A stretch of 9,509 nt of DNA from positions 1-9,509 of the forward strand of contig CANCCE010000097.1 of NCBI GenBank assembly GCA_947374505.1. Direction: 5' to 3'. A model generated the notes under the pieces. The model ran no database searches. It was not told where the DNA came from and saw nothing but the letters and a program-made list of their open reading frames with translations. Of the stretch, positions 1 to 6,388 are shown piece by piece. How positions within the stretch are numbered: the first letter of the stretch is position 1; the number at the start of each line of letters is the position of its first letter. Source of the DNA: Comamonadaceae bacterium. Its GTDB lineage: Bacteria; Pseudomonadota; Gammaproteobacteria; Burkholderiales; Burkholderiaceae_C. The translations under genes were made by a program, and so were the position numbers.

Positions 1-251
1 GTCTTGGGTTGCGCCATGGCGGTCAGCCACCAACCCTGTGTCAGCCAGTGTGCGGAGATGCACAAAATCAACTGGGGCATCGGCCAGTCAGCGTCAAAAC
101 GCTGGCCCAGCACTTGCCAACTGCGCCGGTACTCGTTGTCAGTCACGACATTCATCGGGCTGCCATGGCCGATGAACAAAACGGGCAAAGTATCAGATTG
201 TTTCAATTTTTCGAACTGAAGCGTCGACAGACTGCTGGAGCTGGTGGCCAT
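1..251 (-). CDS. ygiD: Class III extradiol dioxygenase, YgiD/4,5-DOPA dioxygenase family (N-terminal part)
   Basis: The minus strand is open from an ATG at 249-251 to the left edge, giving the first 83 residues; the rest lies outside the window. The protein carries GHGSPMN (His29) and SAHW (His68). In this family these two histidines are part of the non-haem metal site. The spacing and the later TAMA-P-K segment match the start of E. coli YgiD, a zinc- or iron-dependent enzyme that ring-opens L-DOPA to a 4,5-seco product. The first 20 residues are Ser-rich and precede the conserved core. No strong Shine-Dalgarno is visible before this ATG (AAAAGTGAT precedes it), so a different start cannot be excluded. 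It is divergent from phaZ. The natural substrate is unknown; other catechols are possible. Family assignment is from remembered family patterns, not a search. Confidence 0.85.
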   Translation of the reverse strand, partial: MATSSSSLSTLQFEKLKQSDTLPVLFIGHGSPMNVVTDNEYRRSWQVLGQRFDADWPMPQLILCISAHWLTQGWWLTAMAQPK

Positions 252-326
252 ATCACTTTTGTCTTTCATAGATCTTGAATTTCTGCTGCTGGCACATAAG
301 TTTGTGTCGTGTCGTGTGAAAGTGTC

Positions 327-346
327 CTTGCGAAGCCTTCGCCAAG
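327..346. repeat. Short interrupted palindrome in the ygiD-phaZ divergent spacer
   Basis: The sequence CTTGCGAAGCCTTCGCCAAG is a near-perfect dyad: CTTG pairs with CAAG and CGAA with TTCG, with C342 left as a one-base bulge. The central gap is only a few bases, so it is more likely a protein-binding dyad than an RNA hairpin. A perfect TTGACA hexamer begins immediately after it at 347-352, but no good -10 lies 16-18 bp downstream. It could be an operator for either divergent gene. No regulator can be named from the sequence. Confidence 0.35.
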
Positions 347-412
347 TTGACAACGATAACCTTCGGACGCACTGTATTAGTGTTTGCTCTCCTAATCAAC
401 AAGCTCTGCTAC

Positions 413-430
413 TGGTATATTGCACTGCAA
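413..430 (+). promoter_or_regulatory. Candidate phaZ promoter (extended -10) overlapping a PhaR-like dyad
   Basis: TGGTATATT at 413-421 fits an extended -10 element (TGn followed by a TATAAT-like hexamer). A start site would fall near 428, leaving a leader of about 37 nt before phaZ. The -35 region at the usual distance is poor, which is tolerated with an extended -10. Overlapping it, TTGCACTGCAA at 420-430 is a perfect dyad with the core TGC-N3-GCA. That core is contained in the CTGC-N3-GCAG site reported for PhaR, the PHA-sensing repressor, in Paracoccus. The position would let a repressor block transcription. The phaZ ribosome site, AAGGA at 453-457, sits 7 nt before the ATG. The promoter and operator roles are inferred. 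Confidence 0.4.
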
Positions 431-464
431 CATTATCTGACGTCACACCAAAAAGGACTTCGCC

Positions 465-1868
465 ATGCTTTATCAAGTCTATGAAACGCAACGCACAATG
501 ATGGAGCCTTTCGTCGACTTTGCGCAGGCTGCCGCTAAGCTTTACAGCAACCCTTTGACCCCTGTCGGTCAAAATCCTTTTTCGCAGCGTGTTGCGGCTG
601 GTTACAGCCTGATTTACCGTCTTGGCAAAGATTACGAAAAACCAAGTTTTGACCTGACCACGGTTGACGTCGATGGCACCAGTGTGGCGATTCATGAGCG
701 CATTGAGCTGGACAAGCCCTTTTGCGAGCTGCGCCGCTTCAAGCGTTTCACAGACGACCCCGCCACGCTGACACGCCTGAAAGGGCAACCGGTGGTCTTG
801 ATTGTGGCCCCGCTGTCGGGCCATTACGCTACGCTGCTGCGTGACACCGTCAAAACCATGCTGAAAGACCACAAGGTCTATATCACCGACTGGAAAAACG
901 CCCGTACGGTGCCACTGTCTGAAGGTCGCTTCAACTTGGACGACTACGTCAACTACGTGCAGGAGTTCATTCGCCACCTGCAGGGTGCATACGGTAATTG
1001 CCACGTCATCAGCGTTTGCCAGCCAACCGTGCCCGTGCTCGCCGCGATTTCTCTGATGGCCTCCCGCGGCGAAACCACGCCATTGAGCATGACCATGATG
1101 GGCGGCCCGATCGATGCCCGCAAGTCGCCCACCGCGGTCAACAACCTGGCCATGAACAAAAGCTACAGCTGGTTTGAAAACAACGTGATCTTCCGTGTGC
1201 CAAGCAATTTTGCAGGCGCGGGCCGACGTGTTTACCCTGGCTTTTTGCAGCACACAGGTTTTGTAGCGATGAATCCGGATCGTCACGCCAGCAGCCATTA
1301 CGACTACTTCAAAGACTTGCTCAAAGGTGATGACGCCAGCGTTGAAGCGCACCGCAAGTTTTATGACGAATACAACGCCGTACTCGATATGGATGCCGAC
1401 TACTACCTCGACACCATCAAGACCGTGTTTCAGGAGTTCAAATTGGTCAACGGCACGTGGGACGTTTGCAACGAACAAGGTGTCCCTGAACGCGTGCGCC
1501 CGCAAGACATCACCACCACAGCTCAGTTCACCGTCGAGGGCGAATTAGATGACATCTCAGGCTCGGGACAAACCAAAGCCGCCCATGGTCTGTGCGCAGG
1601 GATTCCGAAAGCCAACCAACAACACCTTGAAGTCAAAGGGGCTGGCCATTACGGTATTTTCAGCGGTCGCCGCTGGCGCGAAACCACCTACCCAGCGGTG
1701 AAGAGCTTCATTCTTGCCCACAATCAACAGCCGAAGAAGTCAAGCCCGACCACATCAACAAAACCAGTCGCCAGCTCGCCAGCAAAACGTAAAGCACCAG
1801 CAGTCTCGATGGCCGCGGCAAAAACCCGTCCGGCAACAGCCGTCAAAAAAACCTCGGCCCGCAAATAA
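465..1868 (+). CDS. phaZ: Intracellular polyhydroxybutyrate depolymerase PhaZ with basic low-complexity C-terminal tail
   Basis: This 467-residue alpha/beta-hydrolase-type protein resembles the i-PHB depolymerases of Cupriavidus (PhaZa1, about 419 residues), which attack native amorphous PHB granules in the cytoplasm and mobilise stored carbon. The family uses Cys instead of Ser as nucleophile. Here the matching residues are Cys185 in SVCQPTVP, an acidic residue in GELDDISG (Asp362/363) and His395 in GAGHYGIFSG. No signal peptide is visible, in line with an intracellular role. The N-terminus MLYQVYETQR is characteristic of the family. The ATG has a good AAGGA Shine-Dalgarno 7 nt upstream. Residues from about 424 onward form a Lys/Ala/Pro/Ser/Thr-rich tail that goes beyond the catalytic domain and looks disordered and basic. 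It lies upstream of, and on the same strand as, the RnfB-like gene, with a 31-bp gap. A TGC-N3-GCA dyad upstream may be a PhaR-type operator. Confidence 0.92.
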   Translation: MLYQVYETQRTMMEPFVDFAQAAAKLYSNPLTPVGQNPFSQRVAAGYSLIYRLGKDYEKPSFDLTTVDVDGTSVAIHERIELDKPFCELRRFKRFTDDPATLTRLKGQPVVLIVAPLSGHYATLLRDTVKTMLKDHKVYITDWKNARTVPLSEGRFNLDDYVNYVQEFIRHLQGAYGNCHVISVCQPTVPVLAAISLMASRGETTPLSMTMMGGPIDARKSPTAVNNLAMNKSYSWFENNVIFRVPSNFAGAGRRVYPGFLQHTGFVAMNPDRHASSHYDYFKDLLKGDDASVEAHRKFYDEYNAVLDMDADYYLDTIKTVFQEFKLVNGTWDVCNEQGVPERVRPQDITTTAQFTVEGELDDISGSGQTKAAHGLCAGIPKANQQHLEVKGAGHYGIFSGRRWRETTYPAVKSFILAHNQQPKKSSPTTSTKPVASSPAKRKAPAVSMAAAKTRPATAVKKTSARK

Positions 1869-1899
1869 AAGACTTGCCAACTTGGTCGGGTTTAACTTT

Positions 1900-2556
1900 G
1901 TGAGTTTGTCCGAACGCATCAACGCCCTGCTGCCGCAAACCCAGTGCACGCGCTGTGGTTATCCAGACTGCGCGGCCTATGCAGACGCTATAGCCACAGA
2001 TGAAGCCGCCATCAATCGCTGCCCGCCGGGTGGCGCTGAAGGCATCCTTCGTTTGGCGGCACTGACCGGCCAGCCTGTGACGGCGCTGGACATAGAGCAT
2101 GGCCATGAGGGCCCGCGCCATGTGGCGGTGATTGACGAAGCCTGGTGCATTGGCTGCACCTTGTGTCTGCCGGTCTGCCCGACGGATGCCATCTTCGGCA
2201 GCAACAAACTCATGCACAGCGTGATTGAAAAACACTGCACCGGCTGCGAGCTGTGCATCCCAGTCTGCCCGGTGGATTGCATCAGCCTCGTCAATGTGAC
2301 AGAACTTGAAACCGGCTGGAAGGCTTGGTCGCCCATCCAGGCAGAGGACGCGCGCGGCCGCTACGCGCTTCACCAGGCTAGGCAAGCCCGTGAAACCGTG
2401 GTGCAAGCCGATCGGCTGGAGAAAAAAGCAGAAGCGGCGTTGGCTGATGTCGCCGCCCATTCAAAGCACACCGACAGCGCCGTGCTGGACGCCAAACGCG
2501 CCGTGATTGAATCCGCCCTGGCGCGGGCCAGAGCCCGGCGCAACGCAGGCGACTGA
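1900..2556 (+). CDS. RnfB-like iron-sulfur protein (4Fe-4S domain plus two 4Fe-4S ferredoxin motifs), without membrane anchor
   Basis: Starting at GTG 1900 this gives 218 residues. Cys16, Cys19, Cys24 and Cys41 form the CxxCxxxxC...C site typical of the Fe-S domain of RnfB/RsxB. CIGCTLCLPVCP (Cys83-93) and CTGCELCIPVCP (Cys113-123) are two classic bacterial ferredoxin cluster motifs. This implies up to three 4Fe-4S clusters and an electron-transfer role. The C-terminal region from about 147 is rich in Ala, Glu, Arg and Lys and is probably helical or coiled-coil. True RnfB has an N-terminal membrane segment of about 25 residues before the Fe-S domain; here the Fe-S domain begins almost at once, and no other rnf genes are present. 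GTG 1900 was chosen because it places SLSERINALLPQTQC at the N-terminus as in betaproteobacterial homologues. No strong Shine-Dalgarno supports it, and the frame stays open upstream inside the phaZ tail, to 1714. The electron partner is unknown. Confidence 0.85.
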   Translation: MSLSERINALLPQTQCTRCGYPDCAAYADAIATDEAAINRCPPGGAEGILRLAALTGQPVTALDIEHGHEGPRHVAVIDEAWCIGCTLCLPVCPTDAIFGSNKLMHSVIEKHCTGCELCIPVCPVDCISLVNVTELETGWKAWSPIQAEDARGRYALHQARQARETVVQADRLEKKAEAALADVAAHSKHTDSAVLDAKRAVIESALARARARRNAGD

Positions 2557-2560
2557 ACGA

Positions 2561-3601
2561 TTAAACCGCAGGCAATTCAGTCAGGCCCAACACCACCGGC
2601 TCAAAAGCGTGCAAGGAAGGCGCACCACCAGTGTGGATGAACAGCACTTTTTCGTCCGGTTTGAAGTGGCCTTGGCGGGCCAGACCAATCAGTCCAGCCA
2701 TGATTTTTCCGGTGTACACCGGGTCCAGCAAAATCGCTTCGGTTCGGGCCAGCATTTGTACGGCTTCGACCATCGCCGCATTCGGCACGGAGTATTTAGG
2801 CCGCCACCAATCGCCAAAACTCAACACCGCCTCGCGCGGAATGGTCATGTTCAGCCCGAGCAAATCAGCCACAGCCTGGGCTTCTTTGTGCACCAATGGG
2901 TCTTGATCCACTGGGTCTCGGCTGACGCCAATACCGATGATCGGAATTTGGATGTTATTGCCAAGAAAGCCGGCCAACAAACCGCCATGCGTGCCAGAAC
3001 TGCCAGAGCCCACCACGACTTTGTCGATCTGCACGCCTTGCTCAAAAAACTGCTGCTGTAACTCTTGCGCACAAGCCACATAACCCAAGCCGCCCACCGC
3101 GTTGGAGCCTCCTCCTGGCACGATATACCCCTTGCGCCCCACAGTTGCCAGTTCGGCTGCCACTTGCTGCATGGCCACCAACATGTTGGTGCCGGCGGGC
3201 ACCACCGTGATGGACTCCACGCCCATCAACCTGAACAGAAAATTATTGCCGCTGGCGTCTGCGTTGTAGCTGTCAGGGACGCGCTCTTCGATGACGAAGC
3301 GGCACTTCATGTTTTCTTTGATGGCCGAGGACAAGGTGGCACGGCAATGATTCGATTGCGGCGCACCGCAAGTGATCAAGGTGTCAGCTCCCTGCGCCAA
3401 GGCATCAGCGGCCAGAAATTCAAGTTTGCGCGTCTTGTTACCGCCAGGCGTCAGGCCCAGCATGTCATCGCGCTTGATCCAGATTTGTGGGCCTAGGCCT
3501 TCAGGGCAAAGCTCAGACAAGGCGCGTGTGAAATTCGGCAGAAACTCAAGCGGCGTGGGACCCACCGTATAACGGCGGCGGGGGAAGCGGGACAAATCCA
3601 T
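2561..3601 (-). CDS. D-cysteine desulfhydrase / L-cysteate sulfo-lyase family PLP enzyme (ACC deaminase superfamily)
   Basis: This 346-residue protein is a fold-type II PLP enzyme. GGNKTRKLEFL contains the expected PLP lysine, Lys56. QSNH (Ser83-Asn84-His85) is the substrate-side motif. VPGGGSNAVGGLGY matches the phosphate-binding region. DPVYTGK and HTGGAP are conserved near the end. Thr297 and Thr324 stand where true ACC deaminases have Glu and Leu, so the specificity pattern is that of D-cysteine desulfhydrases, which give pyruvate, H2S and ammonia. The related CuyA enzymes acting on L-cysteate cannot be excluded. The ATG at 3599-3601 was chosen because GGAG (3607-3610) lies 5 nt upstream and MDLSRFPRR is the usual N-terminus. 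The frame is open further upstream to 3649 but would then overlap the preceding gene. It is the last gene of the propionyl-CoA operon, 19 bp after the VOC gene, and its stop is 4 bp from that of the convergent RnfB-like gene. Confidence 0.85.
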   Translation of the reverse strand: MDLSRFPRRRYTVGPTPLEFLPNFTRALSELCPEGLGPQIWIKRDDMLGLTPGGNKTRKLEFLAADALAQGADTLITCGAPQSNHCRATLSSAIKENMKCRFVIEERVPDSYNADASGNNFLFRLMGVESITVVPAGTNMLVAMQQVAAELATVGRKGYIVPGGGSNAVGGLGYVACAQELQQQFFEQGVQIDKVVVGSGSSGTHGGLLAGFLGNNIQIPIIGIGVSRDPVDQDPLVHKEAQAVADLLGLNMTIPREAVLSFGDWWRPKYSVPNAAMVEAVQMLARTEAILLDPVYTGKIMAGLIGLARQGHFKPDEKVLFIHTGGAPSLHAFEPVVLGLTELPAV

Positions 3602-3620
3602 GTGAACTCCAGATGTAATT

Positions 3621-4103
3621 TCAATTGACATCCGCGGCCATCGCCGCAAAAGCCTTCACCACCTCAGGTGGTGCCTGCACCAACTCTACCAGCACACCTT
3701 CACCCGCGATCGGAAATTCTTCATTCGCCTTGGGGTGCAAAAAACAGATGTCAAAACCAGCTGCACCCTTACGGATCCCCCCGGGTGCAAAGCGCACGCC
3801 TTGCGCGGTGAGCCAGGTCACCGCTTGAGGCAAGTTGTCAATCCACAGCCCCACATGATTCAGCGGCGTGGTGTGAACAGCTGGTTTTTTATCGGGGTCC
3901 ATCGGCTGCATCAGATCAACCTCGACTTTGAACGGACCAACACCCATGGCGCAAATATCTTCATCGACATTCTCCCGTTCGCTGACGAAACTCCCCGTCA
4001 CTTCGAGCCCGAGCATGTCTACCCAGAGAGTGCGCAGGCGGCCTTTGCTTGGGCCACCGATGGCGATTTGCTGGATACCCAGCACTTTGAATGGACGGGT
4101 CAT
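3621..4103 (-). CDS. VOC-superfamily protein, putative methylmalonyl-CoA epimerase
   Basis: The 160-residue protein has the two-module VOC (glyoxalase/epimerase) layout: an N-terminal module around GIQQIAIGG with LWVDMLGLEV, and a C-terminal module around LNHVGLWIDNLPQAV ending in GVLVELVQ. Its place directly after pccA and in an operon with pccB, meaB and the mutase suggests the epimerase that converts (S)- to (R)-methylmalonyl-CoA. Aligned by eye with known epimerases, His83 and Glu140 occupy two metal-ligand positions. The first position is Gln12 rather than the usual His, and the second appears to be Asp63. The function is therefore less certain than the context suggests. An upstream GTG at 4109 would add two residues, but ATG 4103 has AGAGGAG (4109-4115) at an ideal 5-nt spacing and is preferred. 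The gene begins 18 bp after the pccA stop. Confidence 0.72.
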   Translation of the reverse strand: MTRPFKVLGIQQIAIGGPSKGRLRTLWVDMLGLEVTGSFVSERENVDEDICAMGVGPFKVEVDLMQPMDPDKKPAVHTTPLNHVGLWIDNLPQAVTWLTAQGVRFAPGGIRKGAAGFDICFLHPKANEEFPIAGEGVLVELVQAPPEVVKAFAAMAADVN

Positions 4104-4108
4104 GCTCA

Positions 4109-4115
4109 CTCCTCT
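4109..4115 (-). promoter_or_regulatory. Shine-Dalgarno site for the VOC/epimerase gene
   Basis: AGAGGAG on the minus strand, followed by TGAGC and then ATG at 4103. It decides the start in favour of ATG 4103 over the GTG at 4109, which overlaps the site itself. Confidence 0.8.
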
Positions 4116-4121
4116 ACTTGA

Positions 4122-6170
4122 TTAAATGAATTCAACAATTGGTTGATCCACAGTGAGCGATTCACCTTTGGTGGCCAGCACTTTGCCGACCACACCGTCC
4201 GCAATCGCAAACAGCACGTTTTCCATCTTCATCGCTTCAATCACGGCGATGCGCTCACCGGCTTGCACTTTTTGACCAACAGTCACCGCCACATCGACCA
4301 GTAAGCCGGGCATGGGTGACAGCACGTAGCGACTCATGTCCGGTGACGCCTTGAAGGGCATCATCTTGTAGAGTTCAGCAGCGCGTGGGGACAGCACCAG
4401 CGCATCCAGCCGTGTGCCGTTGTGGATCAAGCGCACGGCCAGTGGGTTCTTACCGACACCTCGCTCGACTTGCGCAGAGAAATCAGTGCCATTGACCGTG
4501 CCGCGAATGCGTGCGCCGCCCAGATGCCAGCTGCTGCAAATGTCGTAAGTCTTGCCACCGGTCTCGACCGCACTCGAGCCGGACACCGCCCGATAGTCAA
4601 GCACCCGCGCTGGCTGCGCTGTGTTGTGACCCGCAGCGCCCATGCCGATAACCACAAAATCTTCACTCACGGTGAGGCCGTGGCCCGGCATTTGACCGCT
4701 GATACCCGCCGCCCGGCCCAACAGCCGCCGATTGACATAAGCCGCCAAGGCGACCAGAAAGTCCGGGTCGTCGTGCGGCACGTCTTCAGCGCGAAAGCCC
4801 TGGCCGTAGTTCTCTGCGATGAAGCCGGTGTTGAAGTCTCCGGCGACAAATTTCGGGTGCGCCAGCAAGGCGGCCTGAAACGGAATGTTGCTACTGATGC
4901 CCCGGATCACAAACGAGTTCAGCGCCTCGCGCATTTTGGCGATGGCATCGAAACGGTCTTTACCGTGAACGATGAGCTTGGCGATCATCGAGTCGTAATG
5001 CATCGGAATTTCGCCGCCATCCTGCACCCCGGTGTCCACGCGCACACCTTGCAACTGCGACATGTCAGCCGCAAACATGGTTTGGGTAGGCGGCTGAAAA
5101 CGCACCAGCCGGCCGGTGCTGGGCAGAAAGTTCCGGAAAGGATCTTCGGCGTTGATACGGCACTCCATCGCCCAACCATCGCGCTTGACCTCGGCTTGCG
5201 TTAATGGCAACTTCTCGCCAGCCGCCACACGAATCATCAGTTCAACCAAATCAAGGCCGGTGATGCATTCGGTCACCGGGTGCTCGACCTGCAAGCGGGT
5301 GTTCATTTCCAGAAAATAAAAGCTCTGGTCTTTGCCAACGACAAACTCCACCGTGCCGGCGCTCTGGTACTTTACGGCTTGTGCCAGCAGCACGGCTTGC
5401 TCACCCATGGCTTTACGTGTGGCTTCGCTGATGAAGGGACTTGGTGCCTCTTCAATCACTTTCTGGTGGCGGCGCTGAATCGAACACTCACGCTCGTTCA
5501 GGTAAATCACATTGCCGTGACTGTCGCCGATCAACTGGATTTCAATGTGGCGCGGCTCTTCAACGAATTTTTCAATGAAGACGCGGTCATCACCAAAGCT
5601 GTTTTTAGCCTCGTTACGGCAACTGGTGAAGCCTTCAAAAGCTTCCTTGTCGTTGAAGGCGACACGCAAGCCTTTGCCACCACCACCAGCGCTGGCTTTG
5701 ATCATCACCGGATAACCAATGCCCTTGGCTATCTCAACTGCTTTTTCGGGAGTTTCGATCGCGTCGTTGACCCCGGGGATGCAATTGACACCGGCCGCAC
5801 CGGCCAGTTTTTTGGACTCAATTTTGTCGCCCATGGCGGCAATCGAGTAATGCTTGGGGCCAATGAAGACCAAGCCTTCTTCTTCAACGCGCTTGGCAAA
5901 GCCAGCGTTTTCACTTAGAAAACCGTAGCCCGGGTGCACGGCTTCGGCACCGGTTTGTTTGCAGGCAGCAATGATTTTTTCAGCCTGTAAATAACTGTCA
6001 CGGCTGGGCGCAGGGCCAATGTTGACGGCTTCGTCAGCCAGCTCAACGTGGCGCGCATCTTTGTCGGCGTCGGAGTAAATCGCCACCGTTTTGATGCCCA
6101 TCTTGCGGGCGGTGAGGATGACGCGGCAGGCGATTTCGCCACGGTTGGCGATCAGGATTTTTTTGAACAT
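4122..6170 (-). CDS. pccA: Propionyl-CoA carboxylase alpha subunit (biotin carboxylase and biotin carrier)
   Basis: The 682-residue protein catalyses ATP-dependent carboxylation of biotin and carries the biotin to the beta subunit. The N-terminus MFKKILIANRGEIACRVI is the classic biotin carboxylase start. AGGGGKG (161-167) is the ATP-grasp glycine loop, ERECSIQRRHQK (226-237) and EMNTRLQVEHPVTE (288-301) are active-site segments, and Arg338 in MECRINAED matches the catalytic arginine of E. coli biotin carboxylase. After the carboxylase comes a linker region (about 450-600) of the type that joins the subunits in PCC. A carrier domain follows, with the biotinyl lysine at Lys648 in EAMKMEN. The frame is open to an ATG at 6188, but the start at 6170 fits the family; only a weak GAAAG precedes it. 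The gene follows pccB after an unusual 353-bp gap, and a 30-codon ORF ends 21 bp before it. The substrate assignment rests on the paired PccB and the neighbouring mutase genes. Confidence 0.95.
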   Translation of the reverse strand: MFKKILIANRGEIACRVILTARKMGIKTVAIYSDADKDARHVELADEAVNIGPAPSRDSYLQAEKIIAACKQTGAEAVHPGYGFLSENAGFAKRVEEEGLVFIGPKHYSIAAMGDKIESKKLAGAAGVNCIPGVNDAIETPEKAVEIAKGIGYPVMIKASAGGGGKGLRVAFNDKEAFEGFTSCRNEAKNSFGDDRVFIEKFVEEPRHIEIQLIGDSHGNVIYLNERECSIQRRHQKVIEEAPSPFISEATRKAMGEQAVLLAQAVKYQSAGTVEFVVGKDQSFYFLEMNTRLQVEHPVTECITGLDLVELMIRVAAGEKLPLTQAEVKRDGWAMECRINAEDPFRNFLPSTGRLVRFQPPTQTMFAADMSQLQGVRVDTGVQDGGEIPMHYDSMIAKLIVHGKDRFDAIAKMREALNSFVIRGISSNIPFQAALLAHPKFVAGDFNTGFIAENYGQGFRAEDVPHDDPDFLVALAAYVNRRLLGRAAGISGQMPGHGLTVSEDFVVIGMGAAGHNTAQPARVLDYRAVSGSSAVETGGKTYDICSSWHLGGARIRGTVNGTDFSAQVERGVGKNPLAVRLIHNGTRLDALVLSPRAAELYKMMPFKASPDMSRYVLSPMPGLLVDVAVTVGQKVQAGERIAVIEAMKMENVLFAIADGVVGKVLATKGESLTVDQPIVEFI

Positions 6171-6191
6171 GGCGTTGCTTTCGATCAATAT

Positions 6192-6284
6192 TTATTTGGC
6201 GCACACGGTGTTGACGGCTGCGCGTTCCGCCTTGGGCGCGGTTCTTCGCTCCGCCTTGAGCGCGGTGTATCTACCTTCGCTCAT
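6192..6284 (-). CDS. Candidate small ORF (30 aa) immediately upstream of pccA
   Basis: An ATG at 6284 opens 30 codons ending in TAA at 6192-6194, 21 bp before the pccA start. A perfect AAGGAGG lies upstream at 6304-6310. The linear spacing is 19 nt, but an 11-nt GGCC-GCA-GGCC hairpin (6292-6302) between them would reduce the effective spacing to about 8 nt. The peptide is basic and contains an 8-residue repeat, TALKAERR then TAPKAERA, encoded by the 24-bp direct repeat in the same frame. No family is recognised and there is no membrane segment. It might be a leader peptide coupled to pccA, or simply open sequence inside a repeat element. Translation is unproven. Confidence 0.3.
   Translation of the reverse strand: MSEGRYTALKAERRTAPKAERAAVNTVCAK
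6226..6265. repeat. Two-copy direct repeat, 16 bp with 24-bp period
   Basis: TCCGCCTTGGGCGCGG at 6226-6241 recurs as TCCGCCTTGAGCGCGG at 6250-6265 with one mismatch. The 24-bp offset equals eight codons, so the repeat is in frame within the small ORF on the minus strand. The second copy runs into the outer arm of hairpin module 1. Confidence 0.85.
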
Positions 6285-6342
6285 GTCCCCCGGCCTGCGG
6301 CCTCCTCCTTGACTTCGCTGCGGCAGACACACCACGCTCAAG
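6255..6342 (-). repeat. Hairpin module 1 (88 bp inverted-repeat element)
   Basis: Arms of 21 bp at 6255-6275 and 6322-6342 are inverted repeats with 18 Watson-Crick pairs. In RNA made in the operon direction, the three remaining positions are all G-U wobbles; on the other strand they would be C-A mismatches. The interior holds a 27-nt core (6284-6310) centred on the palindrome GGCC-TGC-GGCC. The minus-strand version of the core includes AAGGAGG. The core recurs in opposite orientation in module 2. Confidence 0.75.
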
Positions 6343-6388
6343 GCTACGAAGGTGGTTGTGCACAGATCCCCTGAACCCAGCACAGCTA

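Noticed and set aside
4..278. Plus-strand open frames at the left edge
   Set aside because: They are antisense to the YgiD-family N-terminus, which carries the GHGSP and SAHW motifs.
347..352. Perfect TTGACA as a phaZ -35 box
   Set aside because: No acceptable -10 hexamer is found 16-18 bp downstream; the extended -10 at 413-421 is a better candidate.
396..1505. 369-codon open frame antisense to phaZ
   Set aside because: Shadow of phaZ: the phaZ frame has a recognised family, conserved catalytic residues and a ribosome site, while the antisense product has no recognisable motif.
1714..1899. Upstream extension of the RnfB-like gene to ATG 1714
   Set aside because: It would read the low-complexity phaZ tail in another frame, and the extension has no hydrophobic anchor or family similarity.
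2561..3601. ACC deaminase (acdS)
   Set aside because: The two specificity positions are Thr (DPVYTGK, HTGG) rather than the Glu and Leu of ACC deaminase; QSNH and the rest fit the D-cysteine desulfhydrase branch.
4422..5204. 260-codon plus-strand open frame inside pccA
   Set aside because: Lies wholly antisense to the clear biotin carboxylase gene and shows no domain pattern of its own. Similar shadows at 5280-5918, 6923-7537 and 8198-8881 were rejected for the same reason.
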